Assembly: GCF_004028155.1 (NCBI RefSeq)
Contig: NZ_SBII01000017.1
Location: 1 to 64,000 of the forward strand
Reading direction: 5' to 3'
DNA from: Flavobacterium cerinum
GTDB taxonomy: Bacteria > Bacteroidota > Bacteroidia > Flavobacteriales > Flavobacteriaceae
Length of the DNA: 64,000 bases
Shown here: positions 26,946 to 36,368 of the stretch, in pieces
Layout of the letters: each line of letters opens with the position of its first letter
Numbering within the stretch: the first letter of the stretch is position 1
Position numbers and translations under genes: made by a program
Notes under the pieces: model-generated
Seen by the model: the letters and a program-made list of their open reading frames with translations, nothing else
Databases searched by the model: none
Told to the model about the DNA's origin: nothing

Positions 26946-29900
26946 ATGAAGAATAAAGAAAATGCGACACCACCACCTGAAACCACTCAGGATTTCCCAA
27001 TAGTGGGCATAGGCGCCTCTGCGGGGGGACTTGATGCGTTCAGGCAGCTTCTGAAAGCCATACCTGAAAATTCAGGAATGGCTTATGTTTTGGTTCAGCA
27101 TCTTTATCCTTCACATGAAAGTATACTACCCGAGATCTTATCAAGATATACCAATATTCCCGTACTTGAGATAACGGATGAAATCCATCTCGCACCCAAC
27201 AATATCTATGTGATTCCCGAGAACAAGCTACTTACCTCAATTGATGGCATTCTCAAACTTTCAGCCCGTGAAAAGGAATCAAGAAATGCCGCCATTGACA
27301 TATTTTTTGTATCACTCGCTGAGGTACATCTTCATCTTGCCGTTGGCGTTGTATTATCCGGCACAGGCACTGACGGTACGCTGGGCCTAATGGCTATTAA
27401 AAAACATGGTGGTACTACATTTGCGCAGGATCAGGCCTCTGCAGGGCATAACCAGATGCCATTAAATGCTATAAATGCTCAAACAGTTGACTATATTCTG
27501 AGCCCCGATCAAATACCTGCGAAATTAATAGAGTTAAACCTTACCGAAGAGAATAAAGACGAAAAAGATCTCACGAAGGATGAAGAGAACTCCTTCCATG
27601 AAATCCTAATGCTTTTACGCAAAAGCAATGGAGTCGATTTTACATTCTATAAACAAAGTACTATACACAGGCGTATTCGAAGAAGGATGGCTATAGCTAA
27701 AGCTAGTAGTTTTGCAAAATATTTAAGTATCCTTAATGAAGACGCGGCGGCACCTGTCCTTCTTTTTAATGACCTTCTAATTCCCGTTACGTCATTTTTT
27801 AGGGATCCTAATGTATTTACTGAGTTAAAAGAAAACGTATTTCCTGCTTTGGTTCAGGGAAAAAAAGATTTTAATACTATACGGGTATGGGTAGCTGGAT
27901 GCTCAACCGGTGAAGAAGCATATTCGATTGCCATTGCACTTCACGAGTTTTTGGAAAAAAATAGTCAGGATACGCAAATACAAATTTTTGCATCTGACAT
28001 ATCTGAAATATCCCTGGCAAAAGCAAGAAAAGGATTTTATAAAGATGCTCGTTTATCAAACGTATCAGAAACGTTATTGATAAAATATTTTGACAAGAAA
28101 GCAGATGGTTACCAAATAAAATCACACATCAGAAGTCTCTGTACATTTGCAGTACATAATTTTTTAAAAGACCCGCCTTTTGCCCGAATGAATCTTATAT
28201 CCTGTCGGAATGTACTTATTTATATGGATCCTTTTATCCAAAAGAAAGCCCTAACAACGTTTCATTATGCACTATCAGATCAGGGGTTTTTACTGCTTGG
28301 CAAATCGGAAACAACTGCTCAGGCAGCAGACTTGTTTATTCCCCTGTTAAAAACCAGCAGGGTATTTACCCGAAAAACAACAGCAGGCTATAATATTCAT
28401 CAGGCAATGCGCGAAAATGAGATATCTACAAATAAATTAAAAAGTAGAGTGTCAGAAAATATATCTCATAAAAGTGATTTTATTAAATGTGGACAAGCAC
28501 TCTTATTAAGTGACTTTACCCCTGCAAGCGTAATCATAAATGAACATATGGACATCGTGCATATCAACGGGGATGTTACATTATTTCTTGAATTAATCCC
28601 TGGCCCGCCTACATTTAACCTGCTTAAGATTGCAAGGTCTGGGCTTACATTTGAACTACGTAATGCATTACTGAAAGCAAAAGAATTTTTATCTCCCATT
28701 ATTAAAACCGGAATACCCTTTAAATCAGGCAAAGGACTTCTTGAAGTCACTATAGAAATAAGGCCGCTGAAAGATACTATAGAACCTTATTTTCTTGTCA
28801 TTTTTACAGAGGTCGTTGTTTTAGAAAAAGGTAATACAAAAATTATTGGCCTTATTCAGGGGCAAATAGATAATGATTGTACTAACCTTAAACGTATTAG
28901 TGCCCTCGAAAAAGAATTACTGCAAACACATATCGACGTTAATACGACCGCTGAGCAACAGGAAGCCTCTAATCTGGAACTACAAAGCGCTAATGAGGAA
29001 TTGTTAAGTGGAACCGAGGAATTGCAAAGTCTCAATGAGGAATTGGAAACTTCAAAAGAAGAGTTGCAATCAAGCAACGAAGAACTTATTATAATTAATG
29101 CTGAACTGATAGAAAAACAGGAGGAGATCAATAATTCTAAAAATTATATTGAGGCAATAGTAGCAACTTTGCGTGAGCCTATAGTTGTATTAGACCAAGA
29201 TCTCCGGATTAAGAATATTAACAGGGCTTTTGTAAAAAAATATGGTATCACTAAGGAAGAGGCTAAAACAAAACTCATATATGAAATATGTAATGGCCTA
29301 TTTGAACATTATCTAATGCGATCAATGTTAGAAAAAGTGCTGCCTCAAAACCTTCAGTTGGATGATTTTGAGATTACATTAAACATTACTAGCGAAAAAG
29401 AATGCATTTTACTATTAAACGCAAGACAAGTAACCAATGAACAGAGCAAAGAAAAATTAATACTTCTTGCTATTGAGGATATTACCCAAAGAAAACTTGT
29501 GGAGCGAAGGCTAAAGATATTATCCGATGGATTTGAAACCAAAGTAAAAGAAAGAACTGAAGAACTCGAAGCGACTAATTCTGAGCTTAGTCTCTCCATT
29601 CGTGAACTTAATAGTGCCAATATTAGATTACATCAATTTGCTTACATTGCAAGCCACGATTTGCAAGAGCCTCTTCGAAAAATACAAACATTTATAAGTG
29701 TACTGAGGGATCAGAGTTTACCAAATGAAGCTATACTATTACTTAATAAGATCAATAGTTCATCTGAAAGGATGAAATCACTGATAGAAGACCTACTGTC
29801 ATATTCATACCTTACTAATAACGAGGGGCTTTATGTTTCTACTGATTTAAATAATATAGTAAAAAATATCCTAATAGATTTTGAACTGCTTATCGAACAA

Positions 29901-30320
29901 AAAAAAGTAGATATTGTATACTGCGATCTTCCTACCATTAGTGCTATACCATTACAGATGAACCAATTATTTTATAATTTAATCAGCAATTCAATAAAGT
30001 TCCTGAATACAGATAATTCTCCCCAGATAGAAATTTGCTGCGAAAAACTGTCTGCCCTTCAACTGAAAAAATATCCTTCATTAGATAAAAGTCTAGTATG
30101 GTATGATATTACTGTGCGGGACAATGGTATTGGCTTTGAGCAAAAATATGAGAAACAATTGTATACTATATTCCAGCGGCTACATACAAATGAGGTTTAT
30201 AAAGGCACAGGTATTGGCTTGGCTATAAGCGATAAAATTGTAGAAAATCATGGAGGGGTAATTTTTGCGGAGTCAAAATTAAATGAAGGAGCTACATTTC
30301 ACGTTATATTGCACAGCTAA
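26946..30320 (+). CDS. CheB-CheR-PAS-histidine kinase fusion
   Basis: A 1,124-residue cytoplasmic multi-domain protein. CheB methylesterase (about 15-205): Ser25 in GIGASAGG, His52 in VQHLYP and Asp143 in GTGTDG form the catalytic triad. CheR methyltransferase (about 215-475): 'RRIRRRM' and the SAM motif 'VWVAGCSTGEEAYSIAI'. A helical/coiled coil follows (about 640-730, repeated NEEL/EELQS). Then a PAS domain (about 735-850), HisKA with His904 in 'IASHDLQEPLRK' and HATPase_c ('DNGIGF', 'GTGIGLAI'). It lacks a CheB receiver domain and there are no chemoreceptors or flagellar genes nearby, so it is unlikely to be classical chemotaxis. No partner response regulator is adjacent. Confidence 0.92.
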   Translation: MKNKENATPPPETTQDFPIVGIGASAGGLDAFRQLLKAIPENSGMAYVLVQHLYPSHESILPEILSRYTNIPVLEITDEIHLAPNNIYVIPENKLLTSIDGILKLSAREKESRNAAIDIFFVSLAEVHLHLAVGVVLSGTGTDGTLGLMAIKKHGGTTFAQDQASAGHNQMPLNAINAQTVDYILSPDQIPAKLIELNLTEENKDEKDLTKDEENSFHEILMLLRKSNGVDFTFYKQSTIHRRIRRRMAIAKASSFAKYLSILNEDAAAPVLLFNDLLIPVTSFFRDPNVFTELKENVFPALVQGKKDFNTIRVWVAGCSTGEEAYSIAIALHEFLEKNSQDTQIQIFASDISEISLAKARKGFYKDARLSNVSETLLIKYFDKKADGYQIKSHIRSLCTFAVHNFLKDPPFARMNLISCRNVLIYMDPFIQKKALTTFHYALSDQGFLLLGKSETTAQAADLFIPLLKTSRVFTRKTTAGYNIHQAMRENEISTNKLKSRVSENISHKSDFIKCGQALLLSDFTPASVIINEHMDIVHINGDVTLFLELIPGPPTFNLLKIARSGLTFELRNALLKAKEFLSPIIKTGIPFKSGKGLLEVTIEIRPLKDTIEPYFLVIFTEVVVLEKGNTKIIGLIQGQIDNDCTNLKRISALEKELLQTHIDVNTTAEQQEASNLELQSANEELLSGTEELQSLNEELETSKEELQSSNEELIIINAELIEKQEEINNSKNYIEAIVATLREPIVVLDQDLRIKNINRAFVKKYGITKEEAKTKLIYEICNGLFEHYLMRSMLEKVLPQNLQLDDFEITLNITSEKECILLLNARQVTNEQSKEKLILLAIEDITQRKLVERRLKILSDGFETKVKERTEELEATNSELSLSIRELNSANIRLHQFAYIASHDLQEPLRKIQTFISVLRDQSLPNEAILLLNKINSSSERMKSLIEDLLSYSYLTNNEGLYVSTDLNNIVKNILIDFELLIEQKKVDIVYCDLPTISAIPLQMNQLFYNLISNSIKFLNTDNSPQIEICCEKLSALQLKKYPSLDKSLVWYDITVRDNGIGFEQKYEKQLYTIFQRLHTNEVYKGTGIGLAISDKIVENHGGVIFAESKLNEGATFHVILHS

Positions 30321-30343
30321 CTCCCTAACCTGTAATTTGAAAA

Positions 30344-30763
30344 TTAAGCTATTGCATTCATATCAAAACACAAAATACACTTTGGACCAAAAGGTAGGTT
30401 TGTTAAGCATTTAATACGCTTGAGAAGAACTTCATGCAGCTTTAAAGCGTGTAGGCATCGGGCATAAATAGCTTCTCTGCTTCTCATTGTGACAATGTCT
30501 AATTTTACACAAACCTCAACAACTGCGTTAAGTTGATATGGCTCATTTAGATAAGATAAGCTATTGTCAAAAGTATAACTACCAGACCAATTAAAATCTG
30601 CTAACTCAAATTCTTGTTTAATAAGCTTTTCAGTAACAATGGCGCGAATAATCATTTCATTAGATTCTGTATCAGAAGGCAGACCCATAATGTCGCCGGT
30701 TACAAAAGTCATAGTATAAGTATGCATAGTGAGTGATTTATATAAATGTACATATTGATGCAT
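30344..30763 (-). CDS. Hypothetical protein
   Basis: 139 residues from the ATG at 30763, or 127 from Met13 (30727). Convergent with the CheB-CheR-kinase gene, 23 nt apart. It contains 'FELADFNWSGSYTFDNSLSYLNEPYQLNAVVEVCVKLD', shown only to note a mixed alpha/beta character, with a Cys/His-bearing C-terminal half ('YARCLHALKLHEVLLKRIKCL'). No signal peptide or family recognised. Confidence 0.5.
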   Translation of the reverse strand: MHQYVHLYKSLTMHTYTMTFVTGDIMGLPSDTESNEMIIRAIVTEKLIKQEFELADFNWSGSYTFDNSLSYLNEPYQLNAVVEVCVKLDIVTMRSREAIYARCLHALKLHEVLLKRIKCLTNLPFGPKCILCFDMNAIA

Positions 30764-30838
30764 GATTTAAACTATCAATTAACAAAACTATAATCGTTAA
30801 GTTATATTGAACTTTGCTCTGTGAATACTAATGTTCTA

Positions 30839-31366
30839 CTACAAAGTTTCATAAGAATTTGTTGTATATCCTTTTTTTAAAAACTGATCAGTTGAGGACG
30901 TTTGTGTCAATCCGATCTTTTCATTTTTTAATGAGTGTAATTCCTCATAATCCTTAGTATAATCAGCATCCGGCACTACATTGAGATCAAAAAAAACGGT
31001 TTCTGATCGTTTTTTTGAGTTTGTCACTATAGTTGTATAGACTCCTACATATCCTATATTCTTATTACTGTTATATTTAAGTTCAATAAGGCCAAATTTG
31101 CCGGGAGCAATTGCTGATTCCGGAAATTTTGCAATGGTGCATCCGCATGATGGATAAACTTTAGATATCTTAAGTAAATTATCTCCTGTATTAAATACCT
31201 TAACAACAATATCCTGTTCCTGTCCCTGTATAACAGGAGAATAGTGACGTATAGGGTCTTCAATCGTAATTGTTGTCAAACCATTTGGGTTAGTATCATT
31301 TTGACAACCTGATAATAATATAATAAGTAGTAAGACAGGGAGGAAAGCAATTTTATAGTTGTTCAT
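30839..31366 (-). CDS. DUF1573 lipoprotein
   Basis: A 175-residue protein with a lipoprotein signal (LLLIILLSGC, Cys21). The DUF1573 (ASH-like beta) domain is shown by 'VFNTGDNLLKISKVYPSCGCT' strands with the Cys-Gly-Cys signature, then 'IAPGKFGLIELKYNS'. It is the last gene of the exopolysaccharide-like operon, 11 nt after the DUF4838 gene. Its role there is unknown; an envelope-anchored accessory factor is plausible. Confidence 0.78.
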   Translation of the reverse strand: MNNYKIAFLPVLLLIILLSGCQNDTNPNGLTTITIEDPIRHYSPVIQGQEQDIVVKVFNTGDNLLKISKVYPSCGCTIAKFPESAIAPGKFGLIELKYNSNKNIGYVGVYTTIVTNSKKRSETVFFDLNVVPDADYTKDYEELHSLKNEKIGLTQTSSTDQFLKKGYTTNSYETL

Positions 31367-31377
31367 GATTTCTTTGT

Positions 31378-33513
31378 TTAATTAAATAGTATTTCATCAC
31401 AGGCAATTGACTTCTTTTTATAGTTGTCCTGTTTTATAATAGAAATGTTTATGAGTTGATCTTTTGTGTTGATAATTATTGGAATCTTAACTTCATATTT
31501 ATGTTTAGTGGTGTCAGGCTTAGAATCGATTTGTGCCTTAAACTTTCTATCACCGATAGTTACCACGACTTCTTTAGGAAGATAAATCTTGTGTTTAGTG
31601 TTGCTAAGAAAAGTAAGACTAACTGTTGTGGCGCCTTTTACATCTTCGGCAGCAATTTCTAGTTGTAGAGCATCTTTAGTGCTTAATAGCCAATTATTGT
31701 AATAATCATTAAAACCTATGGCACCGTCATTCAGCATGTGCTTATTTTGATACTCATCATCTAAGACAGAGAGAACTCTAAAATTCTTACCGTAAAAAAG
31801 ATTCTTATATTTTTTATTATTGATCTCATTTTCCCAAGATGCCAGATAATCCGAAATCAAAGCCCCGGACTCATTATACACATCAATAGTAGTCTCTTTA
31901 GATAATTTTCGAAGACGGGCAAGTAATAATGGTATTTCAGGGCTTACTACTGCAACTGTTTTATCTTTTTCAAAGTGAGCATAGCCATTTTCACCTATGC
32001 CATTTGTTCTTCGCATTTCAAGCTTTAAAAAAGTCAATGCTGTAACTAGCGGTGCTAAATCTGTAGATTTATCACTACTAAGTTGTTCATAACGACCAAT
32101 AAATTGATTATAAAAAAAATCAAAATCCGCTTCCTTTAAATATTTGTCTTTAGCCTGTTGTAAACCACCATAAATTTCGAGCTGATTACGGGAGTTAAAA
32201 GCATATTTTTCAATTTTTGAATAGTAGTCCAATAAAAGGTAACTAACATCAGGATATTTTTTGTCAAAAAACAGGTGTATATGTTTATCCAAATCTATAT
32301 CCGGGTCAGAAAGAAGCTGTGCATACAAGTAAAATTTTAAATTATCAAAAGCAGCATAAGATCCTTCATTTCCGTTTATAAAAACTCCTGTTATACCTTG
32401 CTTTTTGTAGAATTTTAAATTTTTCTGTGCAATGCTAACTGTCGGATAGAATTCAAAATAATTGTCAAAATTCACTGCATAATCCCACAGATACATCTTG
32501 TCCGTTATCTTCTTCCAATCCTGTAATGACTTCTCTACAATCGCTTTTTTATTCGATTGCTCAATGACTACACCTTTCGGGAAAGGCATAGTGCTAATCA
32601 TAACCCCCGCATTGGTAGCTAACTTAAACGATGGCGGCACTATAGTAGTGTTATATGCAGCACTAAAAAACTGCTGCTTTGGAAACCTCTGTGCTAATTT
32701 GTTCAATAAAGTAAAAACCGCGGGACTTGCATTAGATTTTGTATTACCCATAGCTTTACATCTTTTGCATTGGCAAACCATAAAATTATCGTTAGGCATT
32801 ACCATAAATTTAAAGGCATTCCCATTTTCCCTGCCAGAGTTTTCTACGGCTAAAACAAGTGCATGTTCAAACTCAGGACTTGAAAAGCAATATTGTTCAT
32901 CGCTTGATTTCCCATCAACCACCGCCATCATTTTATCAGTTACTGAAATAAATTTATGTATGTTATGCCCCCATAAACCCCAGGTATCATCTATAGTATT
33001 TGTACTATTCCATAAGCGTGATTCTGTATGTTGATTGTCCGGGAAATATGGCTCCCTGTATTCAAACGCATACTCTTTTGTGTAGTTTAACCCCATTGGA
33101 ACTTTAAGTATTTCCAGTTTTTGTTTAGTTTCATTATCAAACTGGTTACTATTAGAATAGACAGCAAAAAAATACCTGACCCCAAATAAAGCGGAGCCCC
33201 CACCCGTACCTTTTATGGAGAAGGCATTCCCTTGCTGCTGTATTCTAAAACCTCCATTTGGCAGTTTTTCATCTAATTCTCCTATGATTATCTGAACTTT
33301 AGTCACAGATAGCTCACTTACAATCTTTGGGCGTTGACCTGTTGCTTTTTCAAAAAGATTACAAAAATCTTCTGCCGCGTTTTGATACGCTTTATTGACA
33401 ACAAATACTTCAGGAATAATCTTTCCCTTTTGATACAAAGTAAATTCCTGAGAATTGCTTTGGCACCCCATGCAAAAATTAATAATGAAAAAAATCAATG
33501 CTTTGGTATACAT
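31378..33513 (-). CDS. DUF4838 family glycoside-hydrolase-like lipoprotein
   Basis: A 711-residue exported protein with likely lipobox FCMGC (Cys17). An N-terminal alpha-glucuronidase/GH20-type accessory domain (about 35-130) is followed by the DUF4838 TIM-barrel-like region ('WGLWGHNIHKFI', 'CQCKRCKAMGN', 'LWDYAVNFDNYFEFYPT', 'FINGNEGSYAAFDNLKFYLYAQLL') and a C-terminal beta domain. The gene is two bases from the TPR/YaiO gene, so it belongs to that operon. By analogy with PgaB or PelA, it could trim or modify the exported polysaccharide (inference). Catalytic residues cannot be assigned by eye. Confidence 0.8.
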   Translation of the reverse strand: MYTKALIFFIINFCMGCQSNSQEFTLYQKGKIIPEVFVVNKAYQNAAEDFCNLFEKATGQRPKIVSELSVTKVQIIIGELDEKLPNGGFRIQQQGNAFSIKGTGGGSALFGVRYFFAVYSNSNQFDNETKQKLEILKVPMGLNYTKEYAFEYREPYFPDNQHTESRLWNSTNTIDDTWGLWGHNIHKFISVTDKMMAVVDGKSSDEQYCFSSPEFEHALVLAVENSGRENGNAFKFMVMPNDNFMVCQCKRCKAMGNTKSNASPAVFTLLNKLAQRFPKQQFFSAAYNTTIVPPSFKLATNAGVMISTMPFPKGVVIEQSNKKAIVEKSLQDWKKITDKMYLWDYAVNFDNYFEFYPTVSIAQKNLKFYKKQGITGVFINGNEGSYAAFDNLKFYLYAQLLSDPDIDLDKHIHLFFDKKYPDVSYLLLDYYSKIEKYAFNSRNQLEIYGGLQQAKDKYLKEADFDFFYNQFIGRYEQLSSDKSTDLAPLVTALTFLKLEMRRTNGIGENGYAHFEKDKTVAVVSPEIPLLLARLRKLSKETTIDVYNESGALISDYLASWENEINNKKYKNLFYGKNFRVLSVLDDEYQNKHMLNDGAIGFNDYYNNWLLSTKDALQLEIAAEDVKGATTVSLTFLSNTKHKIYLPKEVVVTIGDRKFKAQIDSKPDTTKHKYEVKIPIIINTKDQLINISIIKQDNYKKKSIACDEILFN

Positions 33514-33515
33514 GT

Positions 33516-36368
33516 TTAAAATTTTGTTCTCAGCGTTAAAAACACATTATACTGATTTATAAATTCGTCAGACTTAATTTCGTAGTTATACCAATTTCCC
33601 ATAACACCAATACTGGTTTTATGATTGAAATAATGATAATATCCCGCTCCCACCATGGTATTCACATACGACAGGAATGTATTTAGCTGAAAATCCAGCC
33701 TTTGGTCCTCAGGAGCCGTACCGGCCGATGCCATAACTATCGCATAATCCCTTTCATTCTCCATGTAGAAGCGGGCCTGTGCTAAAATGTTATTATAGAC
33801 ATCTGTATCATCAGTCATGATCAATCCCCTGATGTTCAACCATACACTGCCATATGTTTTTTCTACGCCAAAAATTCCGGTAAAGAAGTTTCTGTCATCC
33901 GTTAAACGGGCATATCGTCCTCCTACTTCAACCTGCCATTGGTTCTTAAATGGTTTGAAATAAGACAATCCTCCTTTGTACTTAGGGAAAAAACGTGTTG
34001 CTACACCCGCATTGGCAAGAAAATATGATTTGTTAGTAAACGTATGATACCAATCAATTTCTCCCTGCACGCCTATCCCTGTTGATCTGGCTCCATAATT
34101 TACCCTGGCTATATAGGTATCATTTTTATTTAATCTTAAATACTCAAGTGTAGCAACAGATGTGTTGATGGCAAGCGAGTCGGTTTCCACATTCAGGTAA
34201 CTGATGTTCACCTGATTCTTCATCTGTTTTGCTTCAAGGTACTTTAGGTGGTCTTTATGCTCAGCATACAAATGAGCCGGAGGTATATAGTTAGCCTGCA
34301 GTTCTTCGGCTTTTCCATAATTACCCATTTGCTCATACAGAATACCTTTTTTATAAAGTAACTCCGCATTGTCTTTATTATAGGTTAGGCTTGTGTCAAG
34401 CACAATCATTGCTTCCTCATAATCTTTTGTATCAATTAATATGCCTGCCAGTTTTATTGCTGCTAGTGTATCGGAAGGTTTTAAAGTCAGTATTTCCCTA
34501 TAACCTGATTTTGCCTCTGTAAGGTCACTATTCTTTTCGGCAGAGGAAGCATTTTTATAAAGCTCTTCTATTAATGATCCTTTTACATTAGTGCTATATG
34601 GATATTCTTTTTGAAGCTCTTTAAGAACAGCGATGGCTTTTTCTGACTGACCAGCATCAGAATATGCTCCTGCTAGTTTTAGCTTCAATTCTTTTGAATC
34701 CGGAAATTGAATCAGTGCTTTATTGATCAGGCTTATTGCCTCTTCATATTGTCTCATACTTATACGGGCACCTATTGCATACTCGTAAGCATTAAGATTT
34801 TCAGGATCTGAAAGTATCAGTTTATCTGAAATAGTTTTAACCATTTCAAAATCTTCATTTTCATTTAAGTATTTAATATATGCAATAGAAACCTCAGTAA
34901 ACATTCCGGAATGATCAGCATTATCAGGATATTTATTGGTATTGGCACGTGCCATTTCATACGCATCTTCGTAATTACCCATCGTAGCCAACATATCTGT
35001 TTTATTTAAAACATATTTCTGTTCGTTAGGATGTTTTTTAATCAGTACTTCTATAGTTTCGGATGCTTTTTCATAGTCGTGTTGGGCCATGTAAATGCCA
35101 AAGAGATATTGATGTGCAAAAGTGCCATACTCTTTAGTATCTGTCAGGCTCTTAAACAAAGGAATTGCCTCCTTATAATTTTGCTGGTTAAACTCTATTT
35201 TAGCTTCTTCAAAAGCATAACTATCATATTTTTCTTTAATGTCGGTATCACGGGGATACAATGCATACAACTTTTTAATAGTACTTCTTGCGGCCTGTTT
35301 ATTTTGCCTGCTTTCATAAAGCTGAAATTGTTTTAACAGCAATTCTTTAGAATTAGGGTTAGACTTTAATCCCTGCTTCAATATTACCTGTGCGTCGTCA
35401 TAATAGCCACGTGCTATAGCAGTGCTTAAAAGATAACTTTGTGCTTCTTTATTAGATTTATCCTGATCATATAATTTTCCGTACAATACATATGGGTCTG
35501 AATTATTATGATAGCGTGCAGATTCTGACAGCAAATACTTTTGCATATTACTATAGTACACTGAGGGGCCTTTTTTCAGCTGGATAGCGACAAGGTCTAA
35601 GGCTTTCTGATATTCATGTTGTTGTTCAAGGATACCAATCTTTTTATTTAAAATATCCCTATTACCAGGCACATAATAAATACCCCTGTCGGCTGTATTT
35701 AGTGCCGCAGGAAAATTACCTAACTTTAAATAAACATTGATTAAGTTTAAATATAGTTCAGGATCTTTAGTATTTACTTCCAATGCTTTTTCATATTGCT
35801 TCGCTGCATTGGCAAGGTCATCTTTAGACATTTTTGCAGCATCACCCTTAAGCATATTGTTATACATGGCCTTGATTTGTTTATCCTGCGGAAAAATTTG
35901 GTACAATCGCTTAGTAGACCTATCTGCTTCCACCCTATTGTCGAGCAAACTGTAAAGACTGATTTTTTTTATCCATATCTTTTTGTTGTATGGAGAAATT
36001 TCTAACAACTCATTAGCATAACACACAGCACTTGAATAGCGTTTCGACAGCGTTTCGATATTCATCAGGTAATATTTTGAATCTTCACGATTAGGGCTTA
36101 CCTCCAACACTTCCAAAAGTGTAACCCGCGCATCATCAAGCCTGCCTGTTTCCATATAGCACTTTCCAAGATATTCTTTAATGTCCATATCCTGAGGCGA
36201 TAATCGTAAGGCCTTTTCACTATATTCAACAGCTTTCTTAAAGTTGTTTTTATTACCTTCTGTTTTTGCCTTTTCATAATATTTCTCAGAACTTATAGTC
36301 TGTGAATATGTAGTATGCGACAGTAAACAAAGTAAAACAGTAAAGGTTAAGAATTTTATCTTATACAT
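33516..36368 (-). CDS. TPR protein with C-terminal YaiO-type outer-membrane beta-barrel
   Basis: A 950-residue protein with signal peptide MYKIKFLTFTVLLCLLSHTT. Many tetratricopeptide repeats span about residues 25-690 (for example 'ALRLSPQDMDIKEYLGKCY', 'ALEVNTKDPELYLNLINVY'), then a barrel of about 240 residues ends in a C-terminal Phe (LRTKF) with YaiO-like strands. The TPR-plus-barrel plan is that of PgaA-type exopolysaccharide export porins. The gene overlaps the glycosyltransferase stop by 8 nt, which supports coupled synthesis and export. Confidence 0.85.
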   Translation of the reverse strand: MYKIKFLTFTVLLCLLSHTTYSQTISSEKYYEKAKTEGNKNNFKKAVEYSEKALRLSPQDMDIKEYLGKCYMETGRLDDARVTLLEVLEVSPNREDSKYYLMNIETLSKRYSSAVCYANELLEISPYNKKIWIKKISLYSLLDNRVEADRSTKRLYQIFPQDKQIKAMYNNMLKGDAAKMSKDDLANAAKQYEKALEVNTKDPELYLNLINVYLKLGNFPAALNTADRGIYYVPGNRDILNKKIGILEQQHEYQKALDLVAIQLKKGPSVYYSNMQKYLLSESARYHNNSDPYVLYGKLYDQDKSNKEAQSYLLSTAIARGYYDDAQVILKQGLKSNPNSKELLLKQFQLYESRQNKQAARSTIKKLYALYPRDTDIKEKYDSYAFEEAKIEFNQQNYKEAIPLFKSLTDTKEYGTFAHQYLFGIYMAQHDYEKASETIEVLIKKHPNEQKYVLNKTDMLATMGNYEDAYEMARANTNKYPDNADHSGMFTEVSIAYIKYLNENEDFEMVKTISDKLILSDPENLNAYEYAIGARISMRQYEEAISLINKALIQFPDSKELKLKLAGAYSDAGQSEKAIAVLKELQKEYPYSTNVKGSLIEELYKNASSAEKNSDLTEAKSGYREILTLKPSDTLAAIKLAGILIDTKDYEEAMIVLDTSLTYNKDNAELLYKKGILYEQMGNYGKAEELQANYIPPAHLYAEHKDHLKYLEAKQMKNQVNISYLNVETDSLAINTSVATLEYLRLNKNDTYIARVNYGARSTGIGVQGEIDWYHTFTNKSYFLANAGVATRFFPKYKGGLSYFKPFKNQWQVEVGGRYARLTDDRNFFTGIFGVEKTYGSVWLNIRGLIMTDDTDVYNNILAQARFYMENERDYAIVMASAGTAPEDQRLDFQLNTFLSYVNTMVGAGYYHYFNHKTSIGVMGNWYNYEIKSDEFINQYNVFLTLRTKF

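Noticed and set aside
26946..30320. Classical chemotaxis locus
   Set aside because: The CheB and CheR domains are fused to a kinase and there are no CheA, CheW, receptor or flagellar genes in the window.
30320..30344. Expected terminator between the convergent kinase and hypothetical gene
   Set aside because: No hairpin is present in the 23-nt gap.
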